Shown: positions 1 through 6,170, numbered from the stretch's first letter. The stretch is 7,989 bases of DNA from Bdellovibrio sp. CG10_big_fil_rev_8_21_14_0_10_47_8 (GCA_002773975.1 PEZR01000077.1:1-7989), one strand, 5' to 3'. Translations and numbers: made by a program. The notes: generated from the sequence alone by a model not told the origin.

Positions 1-1440
1 AAGCTGCCAGTCTTTGAATCGAAGGTTGTTCGATTGAAGATAGCGCATGGCCGCGTCTGTCAGTAAGTTCACATCAAGGCGCTCGTCCTTCTGAGCGTCA
101 ACACGCAGACCGTAATTCCTTGCTGTTTGTGGAATAAACTGCCAGAGACCAGCGGCCTTCATTGACGTGTTGTTTTGCTCAGTCAAATTCTGATAACCAG
201 ATTCAATGATTGGTACGGCCATGATCTCGACAGGAACACCATACTTTTGCAGGTGTTCGCTGACGGTCGTTTTGTAATTCTCCATGCGAGCCAATGAATC
301 TCTCATGAACTCGCGGCCCTCGGGCGTACCGATGTAGCGATTGAGTTGCCTGAGTACAAGATCATTGACGACAACGGGGAACCCCGTTTCACTCTGGGCT
401 CGAACGGCCATTGCCTTGGCTTGTGACATGTTCACTCGGCGATCTTGAACCAGTCCTTTTGATGCAAAGGCGGTGGCTCCCATGATCGATGCCAGCAAAA
501 GTCCGACCGAAACGCTGATCGACCGTCCTAATTTGGTTGATGATTTTGTTAACATTTTCTCTATTCTCCTTTTGAGTAAGTTGCGCTCAACCAAAAATGT
601 GAGACCTGTCGCGCAAACAGGCACATACTTTTGATCGATTGCGGTTTTTGCCACCTCGACGAGGCAGCGTGCATATGCCTGAGACTCGACTTTATTTTGG
701 TCGACCAGAGCCTCATCACAGGCGAACTCTTGAATCTCGGAAATCCATCGATTCCATAAATAAACGGCGGGATTGATAATGCACACTAACTTCAACCCCC
801 ACATGGCGTATACCCAACGGGTATCACCGTGACGGTGATGTTGTATCTCGTGTGCGATCGCCATTTTGTAGTCTTCGTGACGATCGACCAATGACGACGG
901 CACAACGATGTTGGCCTGGCCCGGCAACCAGTACGAAAACGGCACTTGAATGGCATCACTGACTAAAATACGAACTCTCCCCAGCCTTCTAACTAAAAAT
1001 GAGTTCTTCTTGATCTTAAATAAAACTCTGAGATCACGGCCAATGAAAAGACCTCCCAAGATCAATAGCATTGCGCCCAGGACACCCCATGTGATTGCCA
1101 CCTGATCGGCTTGTAGGGTGGATATCCCCATTGGGGTTGGCAGACTTAGGTACCCGCCCCTCTCAGGTGCTGCGTAATCTTGACCAAAACTTCTGATCGA
1201 CTGAGCCGACCATACTTTGGCGGCAGGAGAAAAAACTTCGTTCTTCGGGAGCAGAGGATGAATCACAGTCAGAATCAAAATGATTGTCATCACAGCATAG
1301 TGAAGTCTGAGTTCTGCTCCTGCACCCAAATTTAACTTTGTTCTTCTTATAATAAATGAAAAAAGACCCAGACCGAAAAGTCCAATCAGAATCAAAAGAT
1401 TCATGTTCAGATAGGCAGAAAGAACCTGTGCCAAACTCAC
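1..1440 (-). CDS. BlaR1-like M56 zinc metallopeptidase fused to an MltD-like lytic transglycosylase domain (partial, C-terminus off the left edge)
   Basis: One uninterrupted frame of 480 codons begins at GTG 1440 and leaves the window without a stop. Residues 1-300 form a BlaR1/MecR1-type M56 membrane protease. Membrane segments lie near 6-30, 47-63, 114-134 and 306-325. The zinc motif HEIQH is at 197-201 and a probable third ligand is E238 in EFACDE. After the last membrane segment, the predicted periplasmic part has no penicillin-binding sensor. It carries a lytic transglycosylase (SLT/MltD) fold instead: QLNRYIGTPEGREF near 344-357, catalytic-type Glu413 in IIESGY, and AAGLWQFIPQTA at 429-440. 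The start overlaps the blaI-like stop by GTGA, so translation is probably coupled. By family analogy the protease would inactivate the repressor on a cell-wall signal. That the transglycosylase domain is sensor, effector or both is inference. Domain calls are firm; the function is not. Confidence 0.9.
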   Translation of the reverse strand, partial: MSLAQVLSAYLNMNLLILIGLFGLGLFSFIIRRTKLNLGAGAELRLHYAVMTIILILTVIHPLLPKNEVFSPAAKVWSAQSIRSFGQDYAAPERGGYLSLPTPMGISTLQADQVAITWGVLGAMLLILGGLFIGRDLRVLFKIKKNSFLVRRLGRVRILVSDAIQVPFSYWLPGQANIVVPSSLVDRHEDYKMAIAHEIQHHRHGDTRWVYAMWGLKLVCIINPAVYLWNRWISEIQEFACDEALVDQNKVESQAYARCLVEVAKTAIDQKYVPVCATGLTFLVERNLLKRRIEKMLTKSSTKLGRSISVSVGLLLASIMGATAFASKGLVQDRRVNMSQAKAMAVRAQSETGFPVVVNDLVLRQLNRYIGTPEGREFMRDSLARMENYKTTVSEHLQKYGVPVEIMAVPIIESGYQNLTEQNNTSMKAAGLWQFIPQTARNYGLRVDAQKDERLDVNLLTDAAMRYLQSNNLRFKDWQL

Positions 1441-1838
1441 TTGCGACCGCCAGCTTGATCGATCAAGTTCTTCAACTCCTTCAAGTCTTTTTCATCCAAT
1501 TTGACGGAGTCGAGAAGTTGGCGCACCAACGCCACTGGAGTTCCATCAAAAACACGCTCAACAACATGTTTCACGGTTGTGGCTTCAAAATCATTTTTTT
1601 TGAGCTGGGGCGTATAGATATGACCTCGCCCTTCTTTGCGAGTTTTCAAAATCTCTTTTTGCTCCAAGATGCGCATGATCGTTGAAACTGAGGTATAAGC
1701 GAGGTCTCGCTCTTTGGGCAGTTGCTCAATCACGTCTGCAACTGACCCCTCTCCCAGTTTCCATAGGATGGTCATCAGCTCCAATTCGGTTTCGGTCAAG
1801 AGTTTGCCGTCGGCTACCTTGGTCTTTGATTTTTTCAT
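1437..1838 (-). CDS. BlaI/MecI/CopY-family transcriptional repressor
   Basis: This 133-residue protein matches the BlaI/MecI length and pattern. A winged helix occupies about residues 14-80, with TETELELMTILW at 15-26, the recognition region AYTSVSTIMRILEQK at 47-61, and the wing RKEGRGHIYTP at 67-77. A C-terminal dimerisation segment covers about 85-127. Such repressors bind DNA as dimers and are inactivated by proteolysis dependent on the partner M56 protease. Aligned by eye with staphylococcal MecI/BlaI (offset +6), the Asn101-Phe102 cleavage site corresponds to Gln107-Leu108, so the scissile bond is not conserved. The start is ATG 1838, preceded by GGGGGA about 5 bases upstream. Two inverted repeats immediately upstream suggest autoregulation. 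The M56-transglycosylase gene overlaps its 3' end. CopY-like copper repression is an alternative, but the M56 partner favours the BlaI type. Confidence 0.93.
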   Translation of the reverse strand: MKKSKTKVADGKLLTETELELMTILWKLGEGSVADVIEQLPKERDLAYTSVSTIMRILEQKEILKTRKEGRGHIYTPQLKKNDFEATTVKHVVERVFDGTPVALVRQLLDSVKLDEKDLKELKNLIDQAGGRK

Positions 1839-1860
1839 AAGTCCCCCACACCCAAAAGAC

Positions 1861-1878
1861 TAACTAAGAGCTTAGTAG
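1861..1878. promoter_or_regulatory. Putative BlaI-type operator, proximal copy
   Basis: TAACTAA-GAGC-TTAGTAG contains the perfect dyad ACTAAG-AG-CTTAGT. It lies 22 bases upstream of the repressor start codon. It matches the neighbouring repeat at 1883-1900 in layout (7-4-7) and in the core ACTAA/TTAGT. ACTA/TAGT-type dyads are typical of several BlaI-family repressors. Binding by the adjacent repressor is inferred from position. Confidence 0.72.
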
Positions 1879-1882
1879 ATAG

Positions 1883-1900
1883 CAACTAATATCTTAGTTG
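1883..1900. promoter_or_regulatory. Putative BlaI-type operator, distal copy
   Basis: CAACTAA-TATC-TTAGTTG is a perfect 7-bp inverted repeat around 4 bases. It is offset 22 bp from the first copy, about two helical turns, so two repressor dimers could bind the same DNA face. On the minus strand it contains TAAGAT, a possible -10 hexamer, but I find no convincing -35 at the right distance, so the promoter itself is not called. Confidence 0.75.
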
Positions 1901-1955
1901 TCCGCGGTGTAGCGAGAATATGCTTCCAATTTCAAAGACTTAGCCGCATGGACGG

Positions 1956-1976
1956 GCCAGCTAACCAATAGCTGGC
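1956..1976. other. Stem-loop in the blaI/ahpD-like intergenic region
   Basis: GCCAGCTA and TAGCTGGC form a perfect 8-bp stem with the 5-base loop ACCAA. It lies 35 bases beyond the stop of the AhpD-like gene on the minus strand and upstream of the blaI-like operators. No T-run follows on either strand, so it is not a classical intrinsic terminator. It could be a 3'-end protecting hairpin, a Rho-associated structure or a protein site. The rest of 1901-2010 shows nothing else I can support. Confidence 0.35.
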
Positions 1977-2010
1977 GGCCACTTTGAAGTGACGAGATCA
2001 GAAGCTTTCA

Positions 2011-2547
2011 TCAACTAAGTGCTACTTTTGGAAAATCAATTGGCACATCAAAGGCAACATTTGTGTAATTGGTGAATATATTCAGAGCGACGTGCGCCAA
2101 GATTTCAGCCACGTCTTCTTCCGAGTAACCGGCTTTTCTCAATGCCGATATGTCGTCTGGCGATATGTTCGCTCTTTCTTTTACGACCTTCACTGCAAAT
2201 GTCAGCGCTGCCTGAGTTTTAGGGTCGTTTGATTTCGCACGCTGAGCTTGACTCATCGTCTCCGCAGAGAGTCCGGCGCCATTTCCAAGGGCGGTATGAG
2301 CGGCAAGGCAATACTCGCAGCGATTGACGTCAGCCACAGCAATGGCAATTTGTTCACCAAGCTTAGGTCCGAGTTTGCCGCCGCCCAACGCCCCAAAAGC
2401 AGACCACATCATCTTAAGGGCCGGTGTTGAGTTCGCGATGGCCTTGAACATATTTGGTGTAGTGCCAAAGGCTGCATGAATTTGGGATAGGATTTCTTTT
2501 CGTTCTCCAGTAGCGGTCTCGGGGTTTTGCAGTTCAATTCTTGGCAT
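2011..2547 (-). CDS. AhpD-like alkylhydroperoxidase / carboxymuconolactone decarboxylase-family protein
   Basis: This 178-residue cytoplasmic protein belongs to the AhpD/CMD superfamily, probably the peroxidase-related branch. The conserved start of the core is FGTTPNMFKAIANS near 27-40. The catalytic set is Glu65, Cys77, Cys80 and His84 (in EQIAIAVADVNRCEYCLAAH). Its spacing, E-x11-C-x2-C-x3-H, equals that of Mycobacterium tuberculosis AhpD (Glu118, Cys130, Cys133, His137). The CxxC pair would cycle between thiol and disulfide to reduce peroxides; the electron donor is unknown. I chose ATG 2547 because AAGGAGA lies 6 bases upstream. A longer frame from 2583 would translate through that ribosome site and adds 12 unconserved residues. 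It is divergent from a MarR gene across a shared palindrome, which implies MarR control. A lactonase or decarboxylase role is less likely given the CxxC motif. Confidence 0.9.
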   Translation of the reverse strand: MPRIELQNPETATGERKEILSQIHAAFGTTPNMFKAIANSTPALKMMWSAFGALGGGKLGPKLGEQIAIAVADVNRCEYCLAAHTALGNGAGLSAETMSQAQRAKSNDPKTQAALTFAVKVVKERANISPDDISALRKAGYSEEDVAEILAHVALNIFTNYTNVAFDVPIDFPKVALS

Positions 2548-2553
2548 AACAAG

Positions 2554-2560
2554 TCTCCTT
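2554..2560 (-). promoter_or_regulatory. Ribosome binding site fixing the AhpD-like start
   Basis: AAGGAGA on the minus strand is a near-perfect Shine-Dalgarno sequence 6 bases before ATG 2547. It shows that the upstream in-frame ATG at 2583 is not the main start. Confidence 0.8.
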
Positions 2561-2585
2561 TTTTGGGATCTATACAAGATCACCG

Positions 2586-2615
2586 TTAATAGTTTCGTTT
2601 CTAAACTATTTGCAA
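2586..2615 (-). promoter_or_regulatory. Predicted sigma70 promoter of the AhpD-like gene
   Basis: On the minus strand, TTGCAA (2615-2610) and TATTAA (2591-2586) are separated by 18 bases. The 23-bp palindrome at 2588-2610 occupies the spacer and touches both hexamers, so a bound regulator would exclude RNA polymerase. Confidence 0.55.
2588..2610. promoter_or_regulatory. Palindromic operator, probably for the MarR-family regulator
   Basis: AATAGTTT-N7-AAACTATT is a perfect 8-bp inverted repeat with a 7-base spacer, 23 bp in all. That is the usual size of a MarR dimer site. It lies between the divergent AhpD-like and marR genes and overlaps the predicted promoter of the former. It sits about 26 bases upstream of the predicted marR -35, so autoregulation may be weaker or indirect. 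Assignment to this MarR is inferred from position. Confidence 0.75.
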
Positions 2616-2635
2616 GTTAAGTCCAATTTTCCCTC

Positions 2636-2664
2636 TTGTCAAAGATGTTTCGATTCGATACTAT
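2636..2664 (+). promoter_or_regulatory. Predicted sigma70 promoter of the marR gene
   Basis: TTGTCA (2636-2641) matches the -35 consensus at five of six positions. TACTAT (2659-2664) follows after 17 bases and matches the -10 at four of six. The start point would fall near 2670-2672, which is the ATG itself, and implies a leaderless mRNA. Confidence 0.5.
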
Positions 2665-2669
2665 TGGTC

Positions 2670-3227
2670 ATGGCCAATTCGGTGATCGCTGTGAGTCAAT
2701 GGATCGAAAGGTTATCGGCACTCCACAGAAGTTTAATGAGGAAGTTCGCAGCGGAGGAAGGCCTTCAGCTTGTGCACATCGAAATTTTGCAGTACCTGTC
2801 CGTCAGCAACCGATACTCCAATACGACCCAAGTCATTTCTGAATACTTAGGCCAGACAAAAGGGAGTATCTCGCAAAGCCTCAGCCACCTACAGGAATAT
2901 GGCTTTATTAAAAGGACACAGGATAACAATGACAAAAGAGTCTTTCATCTTTCTATCACGACGAAAGGGCTCTCGGTCGCTGAGCGCCTGCTCGACAGCA
3001 TCAATCTCGACGGACCTGAGGACCTGGAACCTGCGTTGAAAGTGATGCTCGCAACAATCCAAAGAAAAAATGGACTGCGAAGCTTTGGCACTTGCTTGTC
3101 ATGCAAATACAATCAAAATCCAGGGAAAAATTTGTTCGTCTGCGGACTAACGAAAGAAAAACTGAGCACAAACGACGTTAAGAAGATATGCAAAGAACAT
3201 GAGCCCGCGACATCGACGAGCATCTAG
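2670..3227 (+). CDS. MarR-family winged-helix regulator with a C-terminal four-cysteine cluster
   Basis: This 185-residue regulator has a dimerisation helix at about 5-30. The winged helix at about 33-110 includes the recognition region GQTKGSISQSLSHLQ near 61-75 and the wing DNNDKRVFHLSITTKG at 85-100. Beyond the usual MarR fold is a tail of about 50 residues with Cys142, Cys145, Cys158 and Cys174 (CxxC-x12-C-x15-C) followed by KEHE. Such a set could hold zinc or an iron-sulfur cluster; this is inference. The start is uncertain. ATG 2670 gives a normal MarR N-terminus but has no Shine-Dalgarno site. A TTG at 2610 adds 20 unconserved residues and lies inside the operator and promoter region. 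It faces away from the AhpD-like gene with a palindrome between them, so it probably controls that gene, perhaps in response to oxidants. Its stop is 14 bases from the convergent cti end, and no terminator is visible there. Confidence 0.9.
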   Translation: MANSVIAVSQWIERLSALHRSLMRKFAAEEGLQLVHIEILQYLSVSNRYSNTTQVISEYLGQTKGSISQSLSHLQEYGFIKRTQDNNDKRVFHLSITTKGLSVAERLLDSINLDGPEDLEPALKVMLATIQRKNGLRSFGTCLSCKYNQNPGKNLFVCGLTKEKLSTNDVKKICKEHEPATSTSI

Positions 3228-3241
3228 GCGTGCTGTCACCC

Positions 3242-5563
3242 CTACAAATTCAGATATCGATTGAGATCAAAGAAACCACGTTCGTTGGTTAGTTTTTCAG
3301 AACTGAGTTTTGAAATTCGATCAAAGTGCATCCAAAATTCGGGATTGGATCGGGACAATCCATATTTTTTCATCACGGACCACACCATTGCTTGGGACTT
3401 GCAAACAGAAAGATCTTGCGCAAAAGCCTGCAGTTGATCCCGTTTTAAAATTACGATGAGATTGGCGTAACTCGTGGCCGCATTACGAATGACATCCAAG
3501 GTGTCTTTTTCCGGGCGAAGCCGATCATTTTCAAACAGGAGCATTCCGACATTGTAGTGATCTCTGTTGTGGATCAACGTCCAAAGTTCGCTCTCATCGT
3601 CGTCTTTGACCTCTAATAAAATTGTGTCTGGCAGATACCGCACGATGGACGCCGGAAGATCGCCAAGTCCAGACAGCACCTTGATCTGATCCGAGATCGG
3701 CTCATATTGCGATTTATTATAATGCTCAGTCTTGAGAACTTTTAAAAATTCGTTGGCGGGATCTTTTGCCTTTAACTCAAGACGAGATTCGATGTTCCCC
3801 CCGGCATAGACATAGTCCTTGGTGAGTTTGTCTTTGATATCCGACGTCACCGTATCGGCAATAAATTTAAGAATCGACTCCTTTTGATGGGGCACTGGAA
3901 GATTCCAGTTCTTGCGCAAGGGACGACGCGACTCCTTGGGCAGGAATGACAAGAATAGATCCTCCGAAGCCACTCGCGAGACCTCCATATAAAGCCTTGA
4001 GTTCAGCTGATGCAAAACCGGGCCAAAAACATTGTAGCCCGCAGTCAGATTGTAATAAATGGATTCGAAAACCTGATAATCCAAAACCCAAACAGTTTTT
4101 GGCATTTGGCCCCGAAGCCCACGCAAAACCGTGGCACTGTCAAAGTGCCGATACACGGTGATGGTCGCATTCGAGTCTTCCTTGTCCCCAATCCAGAGCG
4201 AATGGGCATCAAGGGGCTTTTGTTTTTCTAGATATTTAAACTTGGTCCCGATAGATTTCCAATATCGCTCACGAAAGTTCACCAGCGGGAAGAGCTTATC
4301 CCCAAGCAGGGATGGGAATTCGATCTCATCGGCAATTTTAGCGTAGGCCTCGGGTGAATTCACCATTACGTCTTGCTTGGGATCCATAAACAGAACCCAA
4401 AAATGGTCATTGATCACATTCAACGCGGTTTGCCCCCGGCAGACCGGTCCCTTGATAAAGGTCATGATATGATATCCAGCATTGTCGAGAAAGAATTGAT
4501 ATCTGGCTTCAACCGGCATGGACTTAAAGATGACAAAAGGATTAGAGCCCTCTCTTCCATAGGGAGGCATCTTGGTGGGAATGTCTTTCCATTCAGATTG
4601 AAAAAAATCTTTCTCCCACTTTTCCCGACGACTTTGGGAAAATTCAAAGGGGATATGACTTTTGTGTCCAATGACGTTGGTCACAGGTCGCAGGCGATAG
4701 CTGAATTCTTTGCCAGGATCATCAAAGGGATAGCTTGTTCCAATCTCGTCGATATCCCCTGTTTTTGTTTTGGAACGAACCAGTCGAAAAAATATATTTG
4801 GGCTGGCGTCAAAATAAATACTGGCCAAAAATAGATGTTCATACAAATACCGAGCGGCAATTTTTTCTTTAAGACTGGGCCGATTAAAAAATTCTTCCCA
4901 TTTTTGGATATTGCCTTTTAGCCCGCCTTCTTCTCGGACCGCTCGCTCCAAAGTTAAAGTATCAGGACCTTTTTCACCCCGAGACAGCCAAGTTTGAATC
5001 TGATCGATCTCTTTTTTTTCAAGAGCGGGAAACCCCAAAGGCATCCGCCCAGCAGGATTGGCCTTGGCATATTTTTTCAAATTCGACTCTTCAGTGGATT
5101 GAATGCAGGTCCGACTGTATTCGGCGTCATATTTATTTTGCTTTCCTGATTCGATCCCATCCGGAACGGACACCATATAGGAAAGGAGATTCTGCAGTGA
5201 CCGCCCAATGACCGAATAAAAACCCTTTTTTCTCCAAGCTTCGACCGAGTGAGCGTCAATATAGAGTCGCGTGGGATCTCGGGCTTCGACTTTTGGAAAA
5301 TCATAGACGTTAATGGTGTTGCCTCCCCTCTCGAGACCATCATAGCTGGTCAAATCGAGCTGACAGGGAGAGTTGAAACAGGAATGGCAGGCCACACATT
5401 TATTGTTAAATATCGGCTGCACATTCAATGAATAAAAATCTTTCAGTTGAACAATATCTTGCTGATGAAGATCCTGATGTCTGGATCCAATCAGATAATA
5501 ACCAATGCCGACACTCCCCAATACAAGGACAAGAATTAAAAGCTGGTGCCATTTTTTTAACAA
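3242..5563 (-). CDS. cti: Fatty acid cis/trans isomerase (Cti), heme-c periplasmic enzyme
   Basis: This 773-residue protein is of the usual Cti length. Residues 1-26 form a signal or membrane anchor (KKW followed by a hydrophobic run), which directs the rest to the periplasm. The heme-c motif CVACH is at 56-60 in the family context IFNNKCVACHSCFNSPCQLDL, and the fold continues to the C-terminus (RGFFDLNRYLNL). Cti converts cis-unsaturated acyl chains of membrane phospholipids directly to trans. In pseudomonads and vibrios this quickly rigidifies membranes under solvent, heat or metal stress. The start is TTG 5563: it directly follows an in-frame TAA, has AGGGGG 5 bases upstream, and later starts would lose the anchor. 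It lies 56 bases downstream of cueR on the same strand with no visible terminator, so copper-induced read-through is plausible. It converges with marR across 14 bases. Confidence 0.93.
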   Translation of the reverse strand: MLKKWHQLLILVLVLGSVGIGYYLIGSRHQDLHQQDIVQLKDFYSLNVQPIFNNKCVACHSCFNSPCQLDLTSYDGLERGGNTINVYDFPKVEARDPTRLYIDAHSVEAWRKKGFYSVIGRSLQNLLSYMVSVPDGIESGKQNKYDAEYSRTCIQSTEESNLKKYAKANPAGRMPLGFPALEKKEIDQIQTWLSRGEKGPDTLTLERAVREEGGLKGNIQKWEEFFNRPSLKEKIAARYLYEHLFLASIYFDASPNIFFRLVRSKTKTGDIDEIGTSYPFDDPGKEFSYRLRPVTNVIGHKSHIPFEFSQSRREKWEKDFFQSEWKDIPTKMPPYGREGSNPFVIFKSMPVEARYQFFLDNAGYHIMTFIKGPVCRGQTALNVINDHFWVLFMDPKQDVMVNSPEAYAKIADEIEFPSLLGDKLFPLVNFRERYWKSIGTKFKYLEKQKPLDAHSLWIGDKEDSNATITVYRHFDSATVLRGLRGQMPKTVWVLDYQVFESIYYNLTAGYNVFGPVLHQLNSRLYMEVSRVASEDLFLSFLPKESRRPLRKNWNLPVPHQKESILKFIADTVTSDIKDKLTKDYVYAGGNIESRLELKAKDPANEFLKVLKTEHYNKSQYEPISDQIKVLSGLGDLPASIVRYLPDTILLEVKDDDESELWTLIHNRDHYNVGMLLFENDRLRPEKDTLDVIRNAATSYANLIVILKRDQLQAFAQDLSVCKSQAMVWSVMKKYGLSRSNPEFWMHFDRISKLSSEKLTNERGFFDLNRYLNL

Positions 5564-5568
5564 TTAAG

Positions 5569-5574
5569 CCCCCT
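5569..5574 (-). promoter_or_regulatory. Ribosome binding site supporting the TTG start of cti
   Basis: AGGGGG on the minus strand lies 5 bases before the TTG at 5563. An in-frame TAA immediately precedes that TTG, so no earlier start is possible. Confidence 0.6.
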
Positions 5575-5619
5575 TTGCACCCGGAAAGTATCAGCTTTTG
5601 GCAGGGGAGGGCAAGAAAC

Positions 5620-6009
5620 CTATTGGTCGGCGAGACCATTCAAAATGGGGCAATCTGGACGATGATCACCTTGGCAAGTTTTTGCCAGGTGCTTCAGATT
5701 TTTGACCATACTTTGGAGCTCGAGAATCTTTCGCTCCATCTCGTCGACGTGCTTTAAAGCCATGCTTTTAACCTCAGCACTCGCTCGACTTTTGTTGCGC
5801 CATAAGCTGACCAGCTTTTTGATTTCCTTCATCGAGAATCCAAGATTTCGTGATCGTTTCACAAAGGAAAGAATATGCACGTCGACCTCAGAGTAAATTC
5901 TGTACCCGGAATCGCTGCGGCTTGCCTTTGGAATGATCCCGATAGACTCATAGTGACGAATGAGCTTCGCGTTAACCCCGGATATTTTAGCAGCCTGTCC
6001 GATATTCAT
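5620..6009 (-). CDS. cueR: CueR-type Cu(I)-responsive MerR-family activator
   Basis: This 129-residue MerR-family protein has an N-terminal helix-turn-helix (IGQAAKISGVNAKLIRHYE, 3-21) and the wing GYRIYSEVDV at 35-44. A coiled-coil dimerisation helix runs from about 77 to 108, and the metal loop is TCQGDHRPDCPI. Cys112 and Cys120 with Ser77 sit at exactly the positions used by E. coli CueR to bind Cu(I), Ag(I) or Au(I) and to exclude divalent ions. The short CC/HH tail of the E. coli protein is absent. The start is ATG 6009, with AAGGAA 5 bases upstream. Its own promoter has a CueR-type dyad with a 19-bp spacer, so autoactivation is likely. It is divergent from copA, its classical target, and upstream of cti on the same strand. 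CadR, ZntR and PbrR are unlikely given Ser77 and the 7-residue loop. Confidence 0.95.
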   Translation of the reverse strand: MNIGQAAKISGVNAKLIRHYESIGIIPKASRSDSGYRIYSEVDVHILSFVKRSRNLGFSMKEIKKLVSLWRNKSRASAEVKSMALKHVDEMERKILELQSMVKNLKHLAKTCQGDHRPDCPILNGLADQ

Positions 6010-6049
6010 AGACTTTCCTTTTCTGTCTTCGCCGTCTCAATAGAAGACA

Positions 6050-6080
6050 ATCTTAAACCTTCTAGTCAATGGAAGGTCAA
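6050..6080 (-). promoter_or_regulatory. CueR-type promoter/operator of cueR (and possibly cti)
   Basis: On the minus strand, -35 TTGACC (6080-6075) and -10 TAAGAT (6055-6050) are 19 bases apart, the overlong spacer typical of MerR-family activation. The spacer carries the dyad ACCTTCC-N7-AGAAGGT, read 6077-6057, with one mismatch to the ideal repeat. The layout matches that of the copA promoter on the other strand. Confidence 0.85.
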
Positions 6081-6139
6081 GAAATGGCAAATTAAGTAGC
6101 CGCAATCTGCCCATTTGCATTAAAGCCCAGATTTTGCGA

Positions 6140-6170
6140 TTGACCTTCCAACAATGGGAAGGTGCATGAT
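6140..6170 (+). promoter_or_regulatory. CueR-type promoter/operator of copA
   Basis: -35 TTGACC (6140-6145) and -10 CATGAT (6165-6170) are separated by 19 bases. The perfect dyad ACCTTCC-N7-GGAAGGT lies at 6143-6163. This is essentially the E. coli copA promoter layout. The -10 is weak, as expected for an activator-dependent promoter. Transcription should begin near 6177. The stretch 6081-6139 between the two promoters holds nothing else I can support. Confidence 0.9.

Noticed and set aside
1356..1685. Plus-strand open frame of 109 codons
   Set aside because: It lies antisense to the overlapping blaI-like and M56 genes, whose family matches are clear; its own translation shows no recognisable domain.
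2548..2583. Upstream ATG extension of the AhpD-like gene
   Set aside because: It would place the AAGGAGA ribosome site inside the coding sequence and adds 12 residues without family character.
2610..2669. TTG start and 20-residue extension of marR
   Set aside because: It begins within the operator, spans the predicted promoter and adds residues not expected for MarR; kept only as an alternative.
3228..3241. Possible bidirectional terminator between marR and cti
   Set aside because: The gap is only 14 bases and shows no stem-loop or T-run; any terminator would have to lie within the coding ends.
4373..4834. Plus-strand open frame of 153 codons inside cti
   Set aside because: It is the longest antisense frame, but it is fully contained in the conserved cti gene, has no family motif and is most likely a coding shadow.
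5564..5619. Possible terminator between cueR and cti
   Set aside because: Short C-rich and G-rich stretches are present but do not form a convincing stem followed by a T-run.
6084..6120. Imperfect inverted repeat (GCAAAT / ATTTGC) between the two CueR promoters
   Set aside because: Only 6 bp match across a 20-base gap in A/T-rich DNA, which is expected by chance.
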